Below the pieces are notes generated by a model that had not been told where the DNA came from, ran no database searches, and was given only the letters and a program-made list of their open reading frames with translations. From positions 267,949 to 331,948 of the forward strand of contig NZ_LODW01000082.1 in assembly GCF_002914525.1 (NCBI RefSeq): DNA of 64,000 nt. Direction: 5' to 3'. The position numbers and the translations under genes were made by a program. This document shows positions 1 to 7,006 of this stretch, piece by piece. The first letter of the stretch is position 1. The number at the start of each line of letters is the position of its first letter. The DNA comes from Rhizobium hidalgonense. Its GTDB lineage: Bacteria; Pseudomonadota; Alphaproteobacteria; Rhizobiales; Rhizobiaceae.

Positions 1-177
1 GGAATATGATTTCGATGCGCCATCGAGAGCCAGCGCAGAATTGATGATCTCGCGTCTCTGGCGAAAGTCATGGGGATGTTCCCCGGAATTATAGTTGCCC
101 CACCAGATGATGACGTGTTGGGGAAGCTCGGCGTTTAGCCGCCAGCGGGCGAGCGGATTATCTCGGCGGGACGCCAT
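1..177 (-). CDS. Unknown protein, N-terminal part (runs off the window)
   Basis: A minus-strand frame opens at an ATG five bases after the stop of the next upstream gene and stays open to the window edge, giving 59 residues. It begins MASRRDNPLARWRLNAELPQ and includes a Trp-Trp pair (IIWWGN). I do not recognise a family. Close spacing makes it the fourth gene of a minus-strand run with 179-499, 502-699 and 708-1106. The C-terminus is outside the window, so length and domain cannot be judged. Confidence 0.5.
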   Translation of the reverse strand, partial: MASRRDNPLARWRLNAELPQHVIIWWGNYNSGEHPHDFRQRREIINSALALDGASKSYS

Positions 178-178
178 C

Positions 179-499
179 CTATAAAACTCCGTCTTCCCAT
201 ATCGGCTTCTTGACGCTGGTGACCCTGACCAGCCGCCGCACCGTGAGCTTGCCAGGTTCGGACCCCCAAATTTGGACGACTTTCAAGCTCATGTAGTCCC
301 TGCGGTTGCAGCGCTCGCAGCGGAAGCGGTTAGCCAAGCGGTCCAGGCTGACATTCGTCGTCAGTTGCAGCAAGTCCCGCGGAAAGAAGCGGTATGTCCT
401 TCGGCAGAATTGACATCTGACTTCCAGCAGTTGACCGGCCTCGGCCGCGTCGCGCAGGCTCCACCCGCGCAACTTCTTGGCTTCGTTCATTTCCGGCAT
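179..499 (-). CDS. Small zinc-ribbon-like protein of unknown function
   Basis: This 106-residue protein has two CxxC knuckles, Cys29/Cys32 (RCQFC) and Cys61/Cys64 (RCERC), spaced as in a treble-clef or zinc-ribbon fold. A basic tail follows. The arrangement suggests a zinc-stabilised nucleic-acid or protein-binding module, but no specific family is recognised. It sits two bases downstream of the preceding gene and five bases before the next, so it is probably co-transcribed. An internal ATG at 490 is an alternative start. Confidence 0.55.
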   Translation of the reverse strand: MPEMNEAKKLRGWSLRDAAEAGQLLEVRCQFCRRTYRFFPRDLLQLTTNVSLDRLANRFRCERCNRRDYMSLKVVQIWGSEPGKLTVRRLVRVTSVKKPIWEDGVL

Positions 500-501
500 T
501 G

Positions 502-699
502 TCAGTCTCGATCGTAACTCGGCCGCCAGCCGCGCGTCATGCCGCGGCTCAGGGCGACTTCCGCCAACGCAAGCTGCTGGCGCAAATGGCGGACATCACC
601 AAGCGGCGTGTTTATCGCGGCTTGCATATCGCCTTCGTGATAGGCGATCACCTCAGCGAGCTCGCTATCCGCTGGTTTCGGGGACCCTTCAGGTTTCAT
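502..699 (-). CDS. Small unknown protein in the same minus-strand run
   Basis: The frame encodes about 65 residues from an ATG at 699 (MKPEGSPKPADSELAEVIAY). A longer version needs a TTG at 744 inside the upstream gene and is less likely. The sequence is helical and charged (DVRHLRQQLALAEVAL), compatible with a short coiled segment. No family is recognised. It lies 8 bases after the upstream gene and 2 bases before the zinc-ribbon gene. Support is only from gene packing and an uninterrupted frame. Confidence 0.4.
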   Translation of the reverse strand: MKPEGSPKPADSELAEVIAYHEGDMQAAINTPLGDVRHLRQQLALAEVALSRGMTRGWRPSYDRD

Positions 700-707
700 T
701 GCTGCAC

Positions 708-1106
708 TCAAGGGATCACGCCTGCCAGTGTCATCTTTTCGCAAAGGCTGGATATAGCTTCCTCAACACCACCAGTGCACGGGAACTTGAATGGCCGCGT
801 GGCCTCCTCTACCAGAACGGGCTCTCCGGTTTCTGCATCCAGGTCAGCTATGTGAGTGGTCAGATAGATGCCACATGCCTCGCCTGCTGTTTCATCGATA
901 GCCATCTGTAAATTTCCCAAATGGCAGTCGCTGGGAACGTCAATCAGGCGAGTAGCAAAAAACCTCACGCCGCGACTGCCTGCGATGGCCTTGGCCAGGC
1001 TCGCGTGGACCTCGGAGACCTCGATCTCCGTCCCCGGCGGCCACATCACCCCGGTTAGATCCAATTCATCATCTTCCACGGCTTCGCCGATCGGCTGCTC
1101 TCGCAT
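708..1106 (-). CDS. Unknown acidic protein, first gene of the run
   Basis: The frame extends to an ATG at 1121, but the ATG at 1106 has a GGAG Shine-Dalgarno about eight bases upstream and is preferred, giving 132 residues starting MREQPIGEAVEDDELDL. The protein is acidic and has no signal peptide or membrane segment. Its middle (AIDETAGEACGIYLTTHIADLDAETGEPVLVEEA) resembles a compact alpha/beta domain, but no family is recognised. It heads a four-gene minus-strand run and is divergent from the DNA ligase across about 130 bases. Confidence 0.5.
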   Translation of the reverse strand: MREQPIGEAVEDDELDLTGVMWPPGTEIEVSEVHASLAKAIAGSRGVRFFATRLIDVPSDCHLGNLQMAIDETAGEACGIYLTTHIADLDAETGEPVLVEEATRPFKFPCTGGVEEAISSLCEKMTLAGVIP

Positions 1107-1239
1107 ATCCGTTCTCCACATCTTCGTTTGTCAGATTGGCGGCCGCACGCCGATGTTCTTATTATGTTCGCGGAGAAAGATGAGTCAATAATCAATCTGG
1201 GCAAATTGCTTTTTTAAGTGTTGCTGATGAACTGCCTGC

Positions 1240-2346
1240 ATGACAACGACGCCCAAGCCATCCATGCCGCTGCTCGGTGAAGCCGACGCGCCGCTCCGCA
1301 GCCGGCCGCGCCGGCGCCGAGATCCCACCCAGCCTAATCTTCCTCTGGACCCTATGCCGGCGCGCGTTGAGCCCTGTCTGGCGCAGCCGAAGCCGCGGCC
1401 GCCGAAGGGCAGCCAATGGATCTATGAAATCAAGTGGGATGGTTATCGCCTGGCCCTCCACGTCGAGCCGTCGCGAGTTCGCATCCTGACGCGCGGCGGC
1501 CTTGACTGGACCGACCGCTTTCCGGCAATCGCGGCCGAAGCAAAACGCCTTCCCGTTTCGACAGCGATCCTCGACGGTGAAGCCGTCGTGTTCGATGAGC
1601 AGGGCCGTTCTAATTTCGGTCGGCTTCAGCAGTCGTTAGGCGGACGCGGCGGAAAGCGGACGTCCCGGGAAGCGGTCTTGTTGGTGTTCGATCTTCTCTA
1701 TTTTGATGGCCATGACCTCACCGGAATCGAGCTCACCGCGCGGCGCCATCTCCTCGAGGGTCTGGTGCCAGCCGGCGGGGAAGAGGCCATTCGGCTCTCC
1801 GAGGAGATCGAGGCAGATGGAGAAACGCTTCTGCGCATCGCCTGCGAGCATGGGCTCGAGGGCATCATCGCCAAAGACAGGAACAGCACCTATCGCAGCG
1901 GCCGGCTCGGTGACTGGCTGAAGATCAAATGCATCCAGAGCGACGGCTTCGCAATCATCGGCTATGAGAAGTCGACAGCATCCTTCGGGGGCATCGGTCG
2001 GCTCCTGCTCGCCGCGCGCAAGGGAGGGGAGCTCGTCTATGTCGGGGGAGTGGGGACCGGCTTGAACGAGCGTTCCGCAGTCGAGCTCCGGCAGCAGATG
2101 GACAAGCTGATGATCAACAAGCCTGCGGTCGATACCGGGCGGAAACGAGATGCGGTCTTCGTTGATCCGAAGCTTGTTGCTGAGATCGAATATCGAGACT
2201 GGACGCGTGACGGGAAGCTGCGGCATCCATCATATAAGGGGTTGAGGGAGGAGCAGGATAGCGCGGCGGTCATGGAACTCGGACCACAGCGTCACGACAA
2301 GAAAGTCTCAGCGCCAAACGACCGCAAAATTAGACCGTCAGGCTAG
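1240..2346 (+). CDS. LigD-type ATP-dependent DNA ligase (stand-alone ligase domain)
   Basis: The 368-residue protein carries the nucleotidyltransferase motifs of ATP-dependent ligases. Motif I is EIKWDGYR with catalytic Lys65, then DGE at 112-114, FDLLYFDG at 150-157, EGIIAKD at 207-213 and WLKIK at 226-230, followed by an OB-fold region ending near 345. Such proteins seal strand breaks using ATP, in LigD-based non-homologous end joining or accessory repair. The polymerase and phosphoesterase domains of full LigD are absent, as in the extra ligases common in rhizobia. The first 40 residues are basic and low in complexity. The 3' end overlaps the convergent gene 2330-2809 by 17 bases. No Ku gene lies in the window. 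Confidence 0.88.
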   Translation: MTTTPKPSMPLLGEADAPLRSRPRRRRDPTQPNLPLDPMPARVEPCLAQPKPRPPKGSQWIYEIKWDGYRLALHVEPSRVRILTRGGLDWTDRFPAIAAEAKRLPVSTAILDGEAVVFDEQGRSNFGRLQQSLGGRGGKRTSREAVLLVFDLLYFDGHDLTGIELTARRHLLEGLVPAGGEEAIRLSEEIEADGETLLRIACEHGLEGIIAKDRNSTYRSGRLGDWLKIKCIQSDGFAIIGYEKSTASFGGIGRLLLAARKGGELVYVGGVGTGLNERSAVELRQQMDKLMINKPAVDTGRKRDAVFVDPKLVAEIEYRDWTRDGKLRHPSYKGLREEQDSAAVMELGPQRHDKKVSAPNDRKIRPSG

Positions 2347-2809
2347 GGATGAACGACCACTCCTCGGCCATGAATTCAAGCGTTTCGTCGCGAAAATAAT
2401 AGAGGAAATGTCGTGAGTTAGCGGTGTCTTCCTGGATTGTTTCCCACGGCACGGCATCGCGGATCGGGTCGTGGCCAACTAACTCATAGAACTCGCCCCA
2501 TCGGGGAGCTATGCCACTGTAGCGACCATGGCCATCTACCTTATACCATTCATGATCGTTGGTGTCGTCCCAGCGCCACCGGCAGCAGCAAATGAAACTT
2601 AGAGTGCCCCATGTCTCATCAAACTTCGGGCCGGCCTTCGAAAATAGGTTCAAAGCCCTAAGAATACCCGACGGTTTTTCGTCTCGCACGGGCCTATGCG
2701 AGCGGAAACAGACGTTGACCTTGGAGCCCGCAACTGAAACTTCAGGCTGGGGGGCATTTGGCTCGGCAACCCAACCCTGGCCGAGTTGTAGTTCTACAAA
2801 CTTAAGCAT
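2330..2809 (-). CDS. Unknown 159-residue protein
   Basis: This soluble protein is rich in aromatics and has a Cys-rich stretch (FICCCRWRWDDTNDHEWY) around residues 73-90. No family is recognised. Its start codon lies inside the last codons of the small gene 2802-2978 (the ATG shares bases with the upstream stop region), which suggests translational coupling and supports both genes being real. The C-terminal end overlaps the convergent ligase by 17 bases. Confidence 0.5.
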   Translation of the reverse strand: MLKFVELQLGQGWVAEPNAPQPEVSVAGSKVNVCFRSHRPVRDEKPSGILRALNLFSKAGPKFDETWGTLSFICCCRWRWDDTNDHEWYKVDGHGRYSGIAPRWGEFYELVGHDPIRDAVPWETIQEDTANSRHFLYYFRDETLEFMAEEWSFIPSLTV

Positions 2810-2978
2810 GGACGACGACTAGCCGAATCGCATCATGGTCTCCACCCGCTCCGTTAGTTTTGTTGAACAGAAAGGTGTGCGCGGCGCGGCGGAGGATGAT
2901 CTGCAGATCAGCCCGGGAGACATCGGCAATCCGATCGGCGGCGTCTTCAATGAGGGTGATGGTGTTGGGCATGGTCAT
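2802..2978 (-). CDS. Small unknown protein overlapping the next gene
   Basis: A 58-residue frame starts MTMPNTITLIEDAADRIADV, with a second ATG two codons in. The N-terminal half is predicted helical and the sequence looks like genuine coding DNA. Its stop overlaps the start of the 159-residue gene by 8 bases. No family is recognised. It is probably the first gene of a two-gene unit. Confidence 0.4.
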   Translation of the reverse strand: MTMPNTITLIEDAADRIADVSRADLQIILRRAAHTFLFNKTNGAGGDHDAIRLVVVHA

Positions 2979-3000
2979 GGGGCTCGGCCGGCCGTAGCCG

Positions 3001-3342
3001 CTAGTCCGACGGGTCGGAGATGCCGCGGTAGAAACGTGTCGGCTTCAGCAGCGAACTGACGATGTTGGCTACGATGGGCCCATCCGCCTCGCTCCTCGCC
3101 TTCGCTTCCAGCCACTCCGGATCGGCGATGAACTCGGCCCATTTCTGCTCGCGCTCCGCCAGCGACCGCCATTCGATCAGGTAGGTCAGATCGTTGCTGG
3201 AAGAACCGATCATCGTCGTCCAGAAGCCGAGTGAGCGGATGCCGAGGCGTTCCCAGATCGTCAGCGTCGCGGTCTCGAAACGCTGTTGCAGTGCCAGCAG
3301 CCTCTCCGGCAGACATGTATAGATGCGCAATTCGTGGATCAT
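3001..3342 (-). CDS. NIPSNAP-family protein
   Basis: The 113-residue protein begins MIHELRIYTCLPERLLALQQRF and continues with a single ferredoxin-like alpha/beta repeat (LGFWTTMIGSSSNDLTYLIEWRS; WAEFIADPEW), the pattern of bacterial NIPSNAP proteins. The biochemical role of these bacterial proteins is not established. The start at 3342 is chosen because a GAGG Shine-Dalgarno lies just upstream; the frame continues to 3468 without typical coding sequence. It stands alone. Confidence 0.8.
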   Translation of the reverse strand: MIHELRIYTCLPERLLALQQRFETATLTIWERLGIRSLGFWTTMIGSSSNDLTYLIEWRSLAEREQKWAEFIADPEWLEAKARSEADGPIVANIVSSLLKPTRFYRGISDPSD

Positions 3343-3537
3343 CGGATGCTCCTCATGCTGGATGCCCTGTGGAGCGTCCTCAAACGGCTCTCGGAATGAG
3401 GGCAGCTTATAAATTTCCATAAGGTAATCAATAGTTCGGCGCCGCCCTCCAGCATGATAAGGGGGCACGCACCGCGAGGACGTTGCCGCCGCCTACAGCA
3501 TGGGTTGAAATGTCGGTGGCTTCCCTTCACACGAACG

Positions 3538-3876
3538 TCATGCTTCTCTTCGAGATGCCCGCAGCCGCTTAACAAATGCGCGGCACACATACCAAGCTAG
3601 ATAGGTCACTAGAATTGCTAGCTGCTGCAACAAGACGGCGACGATGGCTAGAAACTGTTTTACTTCGTCTGGCTCATAAGAGTCATCCACAGTGGTCATA
3701 GCTGGTGTGAAGGTCACTCTGTCGCATACGTAGACTGACAGAACGATCCAGACTAGCGCCAAAAAATGCAATGTCTTCCGGCAACTTGGCCATTTCCGCC
3801 CAGCGATAAAAGCCAAGAGCGGAGCTGCGAAGTTGCTCGTAAAGATGATGACGAATGCGAGTTCAGGCTTGATCAT
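3538..3876 (-). CDS. Small integral membrane protein of unknown function
   Basis: From the ATG at 3876 the frame gives 112 residues with three hydrophobic segments, near residues 6-25, 36-52 and 75-97, and a basic C-terminal tail (RAFVKRLRASRREA) that should lie in the cytoplasm. The frame is open much further upstream (to 4293), but that part is not protein-like. No family is recognised. It may be the intact end of a damaged larger gene. Confidence 0.4.
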   Translation of the reverse strand: MIKPELAFVIIFTSNFAAPLLAFIAGRKWPSCRKTLHFLALVWIVLSVYVCDRVTFTPAMTTVDDSYEPDEVKQFLAIVAVLLQQLAILVTYLAWYVCRAFVKRLRASRREA

Positions 3877-4433
3877 CGAAAGTTGATCCTTCCAGCGGCA
3901 GATGCATCTCGGGTCACTCGTCATCTTCCATGTCAGCGATGTCCTCGGCCAAACCGTAGCGTGCTCTAATAAAACGGCAGCCACATTGTCGAGAAGCATC
4001 GCCGGGTCGGGGTCGCTGTCGAAAAGCTGTTCCAGCTTAGCTTTCAACTTTCCGATATAGAAATTGTATATGCAGTGACCCCGGTCATCTGCGCGAGGCT
4101 TGTCATGCTGGGCTCCATTTCGTGTCCGCCGCATATCCTGCACACAAGCGAATAGCTTGATCGCCGAGAGCGCGGTGAAAGAGGCGCAATACATCGGCCG
4201 CGTGCATCTGCCGTTCGATGATCGGATCGCGGGCCTTGGCCGTCGGAATGTTGCCGGCGCTATAGTCGATAGCTCCGGAACCTTTGCATCCATCGCCTCC
4301 CGAAGCGCTCGAAACTTGTTGGCGGGGCCGAATCGTCGCGACGAGAATTCAATTTCGCAAGCCCGACGTTAGCCCGAGCCGCGTTTCATTGTTTTAGTGC
4401 CTTCATGGAGCACCTTAGCTATTTGAAAATAAA
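3877..4433. other. Gene-poor stretch with possible decayed coding remnants
   Basis: No intact gene is convincing here. On the minus strand, protein-like pieces occur in different frames and are broken by stops: one near 4130-4290 reads ARDPIIERQMHAADVLRLF, and another near 3940-4070 reads KLKAKLEQLFDSDPDPAMLL and only continues sensibly after a frame change. This pattern fits a frameshifted remnant. No promoter or RNA signal was seen. The stretch ends at the displaced tRNA fragment. Confidence 0.3.
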
Positions 4434-4479
4434 ATGGTGATCCCGGCGCGATTCGAACGCGCGACCCCCAGATTAGGAA
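4434..4479 (-). repeat. attL: displaced 3' part of tRNA-Arg(CCT)
   Basis: These 46 bases match 20640-20685 except at 4446 and 4461. On the minus strand they run from the anticodon loop through the T arm to CCA, with no 5' half attached, so they cannot make a tRNA. The two differences are the two sides of one T-stem base pair (G-C here, A-T in the intact gene). The integrase gene ends 60 bases to the right. Confidence 0.9.
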
Positions 4480-4518
4480 ACCGCTCCAAACCCCTATGCT
4501 GCAAGGTGTTTTGTCACT

Positions 4519-4537
4519 CATGTCGCATCCATGTTGC
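4519..4537. repeat. Left pair of candidate integrase arm-type sites
   Basis: Two copies of CATGTYGC lie at 4519-4526 (catgtcgc) and 4530-4537 (catgttgc), 11 bases apart, between the att core and the integrase stop codon. The same octamer occurs as two further pairs near the right end of the element. Position and repetition fit arm-type binding sites of a tyrosine integrase; binding is inferred. Confidence 0.5.
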
Positions 4538-4539
4538 AT

Positions 4540-5775
4540 TCACGCGAGGAACGCACGCTCGGCGGCCGCCAGCTCATCGCCATCATCGTCTTTCGGAAAC
4601 AGGTGCGAGTAGCGGTCCATCGTGAGCGCGATCGTCGAATGTCCCATGCGTTCCTGAACCATTTTCGGGGTTAGGCCGAGGCCGCCGTCTTCCTTACGGT
4701 TGATGCACCATGAGGCGAAAAAATGCCGCAGGGCGTGCATGCCGGTGTATTTCGGCGCCATGATCGGATTGCCCTTGTCGTCGAACTCGCCGCTATCCAC
4801 GGTGATGCCGGCGGCTACCCAGGCCGGATGCAGGCCGCGCCGAAGGATATTGTTCAACTGTTCAACCTTGCCGACGCCGTTCGGGAAGACAAGATCGAGA
4901 ACCATGATCGGTTCGCCGGCTTCGTCCTTCTTGCCGGTGTCCCGCTTCGGGCAGGCCAGTTTCCATTCCTTCAGGGCGTTGATGACCATCGGCGGGGCCG
5001 GAACTGTGCGCTCGCTCGACTCTGACTTCGGGCGGCCGATATCGTTGAACCGGTCGGCGCGCTGGCGAACGTTGATCTCACGTCGATCGAGGTCGACATC
5101 CGGCCACCTTAACCCGCGCAGCTCGGAAGCCCGCAGACCGCAGAAGATCGCCATGAGAATGATCGGGCGCCAGCGGCCGGCCAGGATGCCGAGGAGCGCT
5201 TTGATGTCCTCGCGGGTTGGAATATCCACCCCGATCTTCAGCTTGCCCTTCTGGCGCTTCTCCTGTGTTTTCTCGCTGGATCCGCGGCGCTTCTTCCGCT
5301 CCCGCACGACGTTCCTTGCGACCAGGCTCAGTTCCTGCGCATCGGCAAGCATCGTTCCGAGGCTAACCAGCACCTTCTTGATCATCGCCGACGATCTGCC
5401 GCCCTCGCGCAGGTCATCCTCGAACTTGCGTATCCTGGCAATCGTCAGGGTTGGCAGCTTGAGCGCACCGATGAAAGGATTGATGTGCAGGCGAAGATGG
5501 CGCTCGTAGTCTTCGATGGTCGCACGCTCGAGCCCAGCAGCTTTGGCGCTGGCGATCCACAGGTTACCCGCCGCCTCGATCGTGACGCTTGCACTGTTCG
5601 CGACGTGGATGCCTTCCCTGACCTCGACAGACGACGTGGCGGCAAAGGCATCAGCATCCTTCTTCTTGGCAAACGTCTTCAGGCGCCTCTTGCCGGCCGC
5701 GTCGGCATAGTCGACCACCCAGGCGGATTTCTCGACGCCCTTCGGAGTTGTCCATTCGCGCTTGCGGACTGACAT
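4540..5775 (-). CDS. int: Tyrosine recombinase (phage-type integrase)
   Basis: The 411-residue protein has the order of phage integrases: an N-terminal arm-binding region, a SAM-like core-binding domain (about 63-160) and a catalytic domain. Catalytic residues visible are Arg215 (CGLRASELRGL), His347 and Arg350 (HALRH), His379 (GHS) and Tyr389 (DRYSHLF). It should catalyse integration and excision at tRNA-Arg. The start at 5775 follows a GAGGG Shine-Dalgarno; the frame extends 18 bases further into the upstream gene. It ends 60 bases from attL and follows the Arc-type gene by 4 bases, so both may be co-transcribed. Confidence 0.95.
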   Translation of the reverse strand: MSVRKREWTTPKGVEKSAWVVDYADAAGKRRLKTFAKKKDADAFAATSSVEVREGIHVANSASVTIEAAGNLWIASAKAAGLERATIEDYERHLRLHINPFIGALKLPTLTIARIRKFEDDLREGGRSSAMIKKVLVSLGTMLADAQELSLVARNVVRERKKRRGSSEKTQEKRQKGKLKIGVDIPTREDIKALLGILAGRWRPIILMAIFCGLRASELRGLRWPDVDLDRREINVRQRADRFNDIGRPKSESSERTVPAPPMVINALKEWKLACPKRDTGKKDEAGEPIMVLDLVFPNGVGKVEQLNNILRRGLHPAWVAAGITVDSGEFDDKGNPIMAPKYTGMHALRHFFASWCINRKEDGGLGLTPKMVQERMGHSTIALTMDRYSHLFPKDDDGDELAAAERAFLA

Positions 5776-5779
5776 GCAA

Positions 5780-6499
5780 TTAGCCCTCTTCATCCGGCGG
5801 GAATGGATTCAGTCCAAAGTGATGCATAGGCGCCTCCTCGCCCCGCCGCCTGTACTGTTCCTCGATCGGCAATTGCAGGAACCTGATCCTATTCAGGATC
5901 TTCTCTTTCGGCATATTGAGCACGACCTTTGCCGCCGCTTCGAGATCGCCATCGCCTAACTTCTCAGTCAGTTCGGCCAGCGCCCTCGGCGGAAGAACTT
6001 GCATCAGATGTATTTCGTCATCGACCGGGTTAGGCTGCTTGGGCGGCGGCACGGCGTATTTCTCGAATCGGCCGGTGATCCGGTGCGTCTCGAGCTCTTC
6101 TTCGGTGTAATCCATCTGCGCATCTTGCTCTTCCTCGAGAGCAACTTCGCTTTCCCGTGTTTTGTAGCCGCTCCACATGTCGCTCACGGCGTCGCGAGCA
6201 TATGGGTCGACTCCCGTTACTCTACCGCTCACGATGCCTTCGACGGTCTCCTCGACCTTCTGGATAAACTCGTCCAGCCGCGGGTCTTCCGTTCCAGCCT
6301 TGAGGATTGAAAGCATATTACCAAGCTCTTCCAATCTGTCGTCGACGGTCCATTGCTCGGGAAATTCCCGCTCCAGTACTCGCACAATTTCGCTGTTGAT
6401 GCTGGTTCCCATCCGCTCGGCATAGGCCTTAATCCGGTCACGCAGCCCATCAGGTAGCCTCAGCATATATTGGTCGGCGCCACGGCCTGCCTTCGCCAT
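5780..6499 (-). CDS. Arc-family ribbon-helix-helix DNA-binding protein, probable element repressor
   Basis: Residues 8-50 (YMLRLPDGLRDRIKAYAERM, then SINSEIVRVLE) match the Arc-type ribbon-helix-helix domain. A long acidic, mostly helical C-terminal part follows (about 90-239), which is unusual for a minimal Arc repressor and may mediate oligomerisation or sense a signal. It starts MAKAGRGADQY at 6499 and faces the early operon across a 120-base region with tandem repeats and a palindrome, the layout of a phage repressor switch. It lies just upstream of integrase on the same strand, so it may also control integrase. Confidence 0.75.
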   Translation of the reverse strand: MAKAGRGADQYMLRLPDGLRDRIKAYAERMGTSINSEIVRVLEREFPEQWTVDDRLEELGNMLSILKAGTEDPRLDEFIQKVEETVEGIVSGRVTGVDPYARDAVSDMWSGYKTRESEVALEEEQDAQMDYTEEELETHRITGRFEKYAVPPPKQPNPVDDEIHLMQVLPPRALAELTEKLGDGDLEAAAKVVLNMPKEKILNRIRFLQLPIEEQYRRRGEEAPMHHFGLNPFPPDEEG

Positions 6500-6528
6500 T
6501 CCCGAAAACTCCCATTGAATACCATAGC

Positions 6529-6600
6529 ACTGTCTTATGTGAGGCTTGACGTCAAGCCCCGCCACCCCTATTACTGTATTACCTCCTATTACTGTCTTAC
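6529..6600. promoter_or_regulatory. Divergent control region: promoter, palindrome and tandem operators
   Basis: A plus-strand promoter fits TTGACG (6546-6551), a 17-base spacer and TATTAC (6569-6574). A perfect 16-bp palindrome (ggcttgacgtcaagcc, 6543-6558) covers the -35. Two 16-bp direct repeats with one mismatch (cctattactgtattac at 6567-6582 and its copy at 6585-6600) have an 18-base period and cover the -10 region. A third core (actgtctta) lies at 6529-6537. These are likely operators of the Arc-type protein. Confidence 0.6.
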
Positions 6601-6620
6601 CCGCAGAAAGGTGACGGCGC

Positions 6621-6821
6621 ATGTTGAAAACTGAAGAGAATCCAAGCAGCTCCATGGATCTAGTCTGGGGCGCTGCGGAAATTGCAAAGCTTATAGGGCG
6701 CTCACCTCGCGCGACGTTCCACATGCTGGACGGTGGCGAACTGCCAGCCAAGAAGGTCGGCGGCCGCTGGGTTGCCGAACGAGGCAAGCTGATCGCGTTC
6801 TTCCTGGAGACCGCCGCATGA
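6621..6821 (+). CDS. Small helix-turn-helix protein (excisionase or Cro-like candidate)
   Basis: The 66-residue protein contains a MerR/excisionase-type winged HTH: AAEIAKLIGRSPRATFHML, then GELPAKKVGGRWVAERGKL. This is typical of Xis, AlpA or Cox-like proteins of mobile elements. Being first in the early operon facing the repressor, it could direct excision or early regulation. A Shine-Dalgarno (AGAAAGGTG) precedes the ATG. The downstream gene starts within its stop codon (4-base overlap). Confidence 0.75.
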   Translation: MLKTEENPSSSMDLVWGAAEIAKLIGRSPRATFHMLDGGELPAKKVGGRWVAERGKLIAFFLETAA

Positions 6822-7006
6822 CCGGCGCCGACCACGAGCACAGCGAAATCGTCGTCTTGGCCGCGCAATGGTACAGCGAGCAGAAACAGCCGCCTCAGCC
6901 GGTCGTCCCCGAACTCCGCAAGCGGTTTCCGTTGAGCGCCCGGGAAGCGTGCGAAGCGCTGGCGCTCGCGAACCGTTATCGGATACTGAGGCGCGCCCAC
7001 GGATGA
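6818..7006 (+). CDS. Small unknown early protein
   Basis: This 62-residue frame (MTGADHEHSEIVVLAAQWYS...) begins by ATGA overlap with the HTH gene and ends by ATGA overlap with the replication-like gene. The sequence SAREACEALALANRYRILRR is helical and could be a second HTH-like segment, but no family is recognised. Tight packing between two likely functional genes supports it. Confidence 0.6.
   Translation: MTGADHEHSEIVVLAAQWYSEQKQPPQPVVPELRKRFPLSAREACEALALANRYRILRRAHG

Noticed and set aside
3538..4293. 251-codon minus-strand frame as one protein
   Set aside because: Only the C-terminal 112 residues look protein-like; the upstream part is better explained as decayed DNA.
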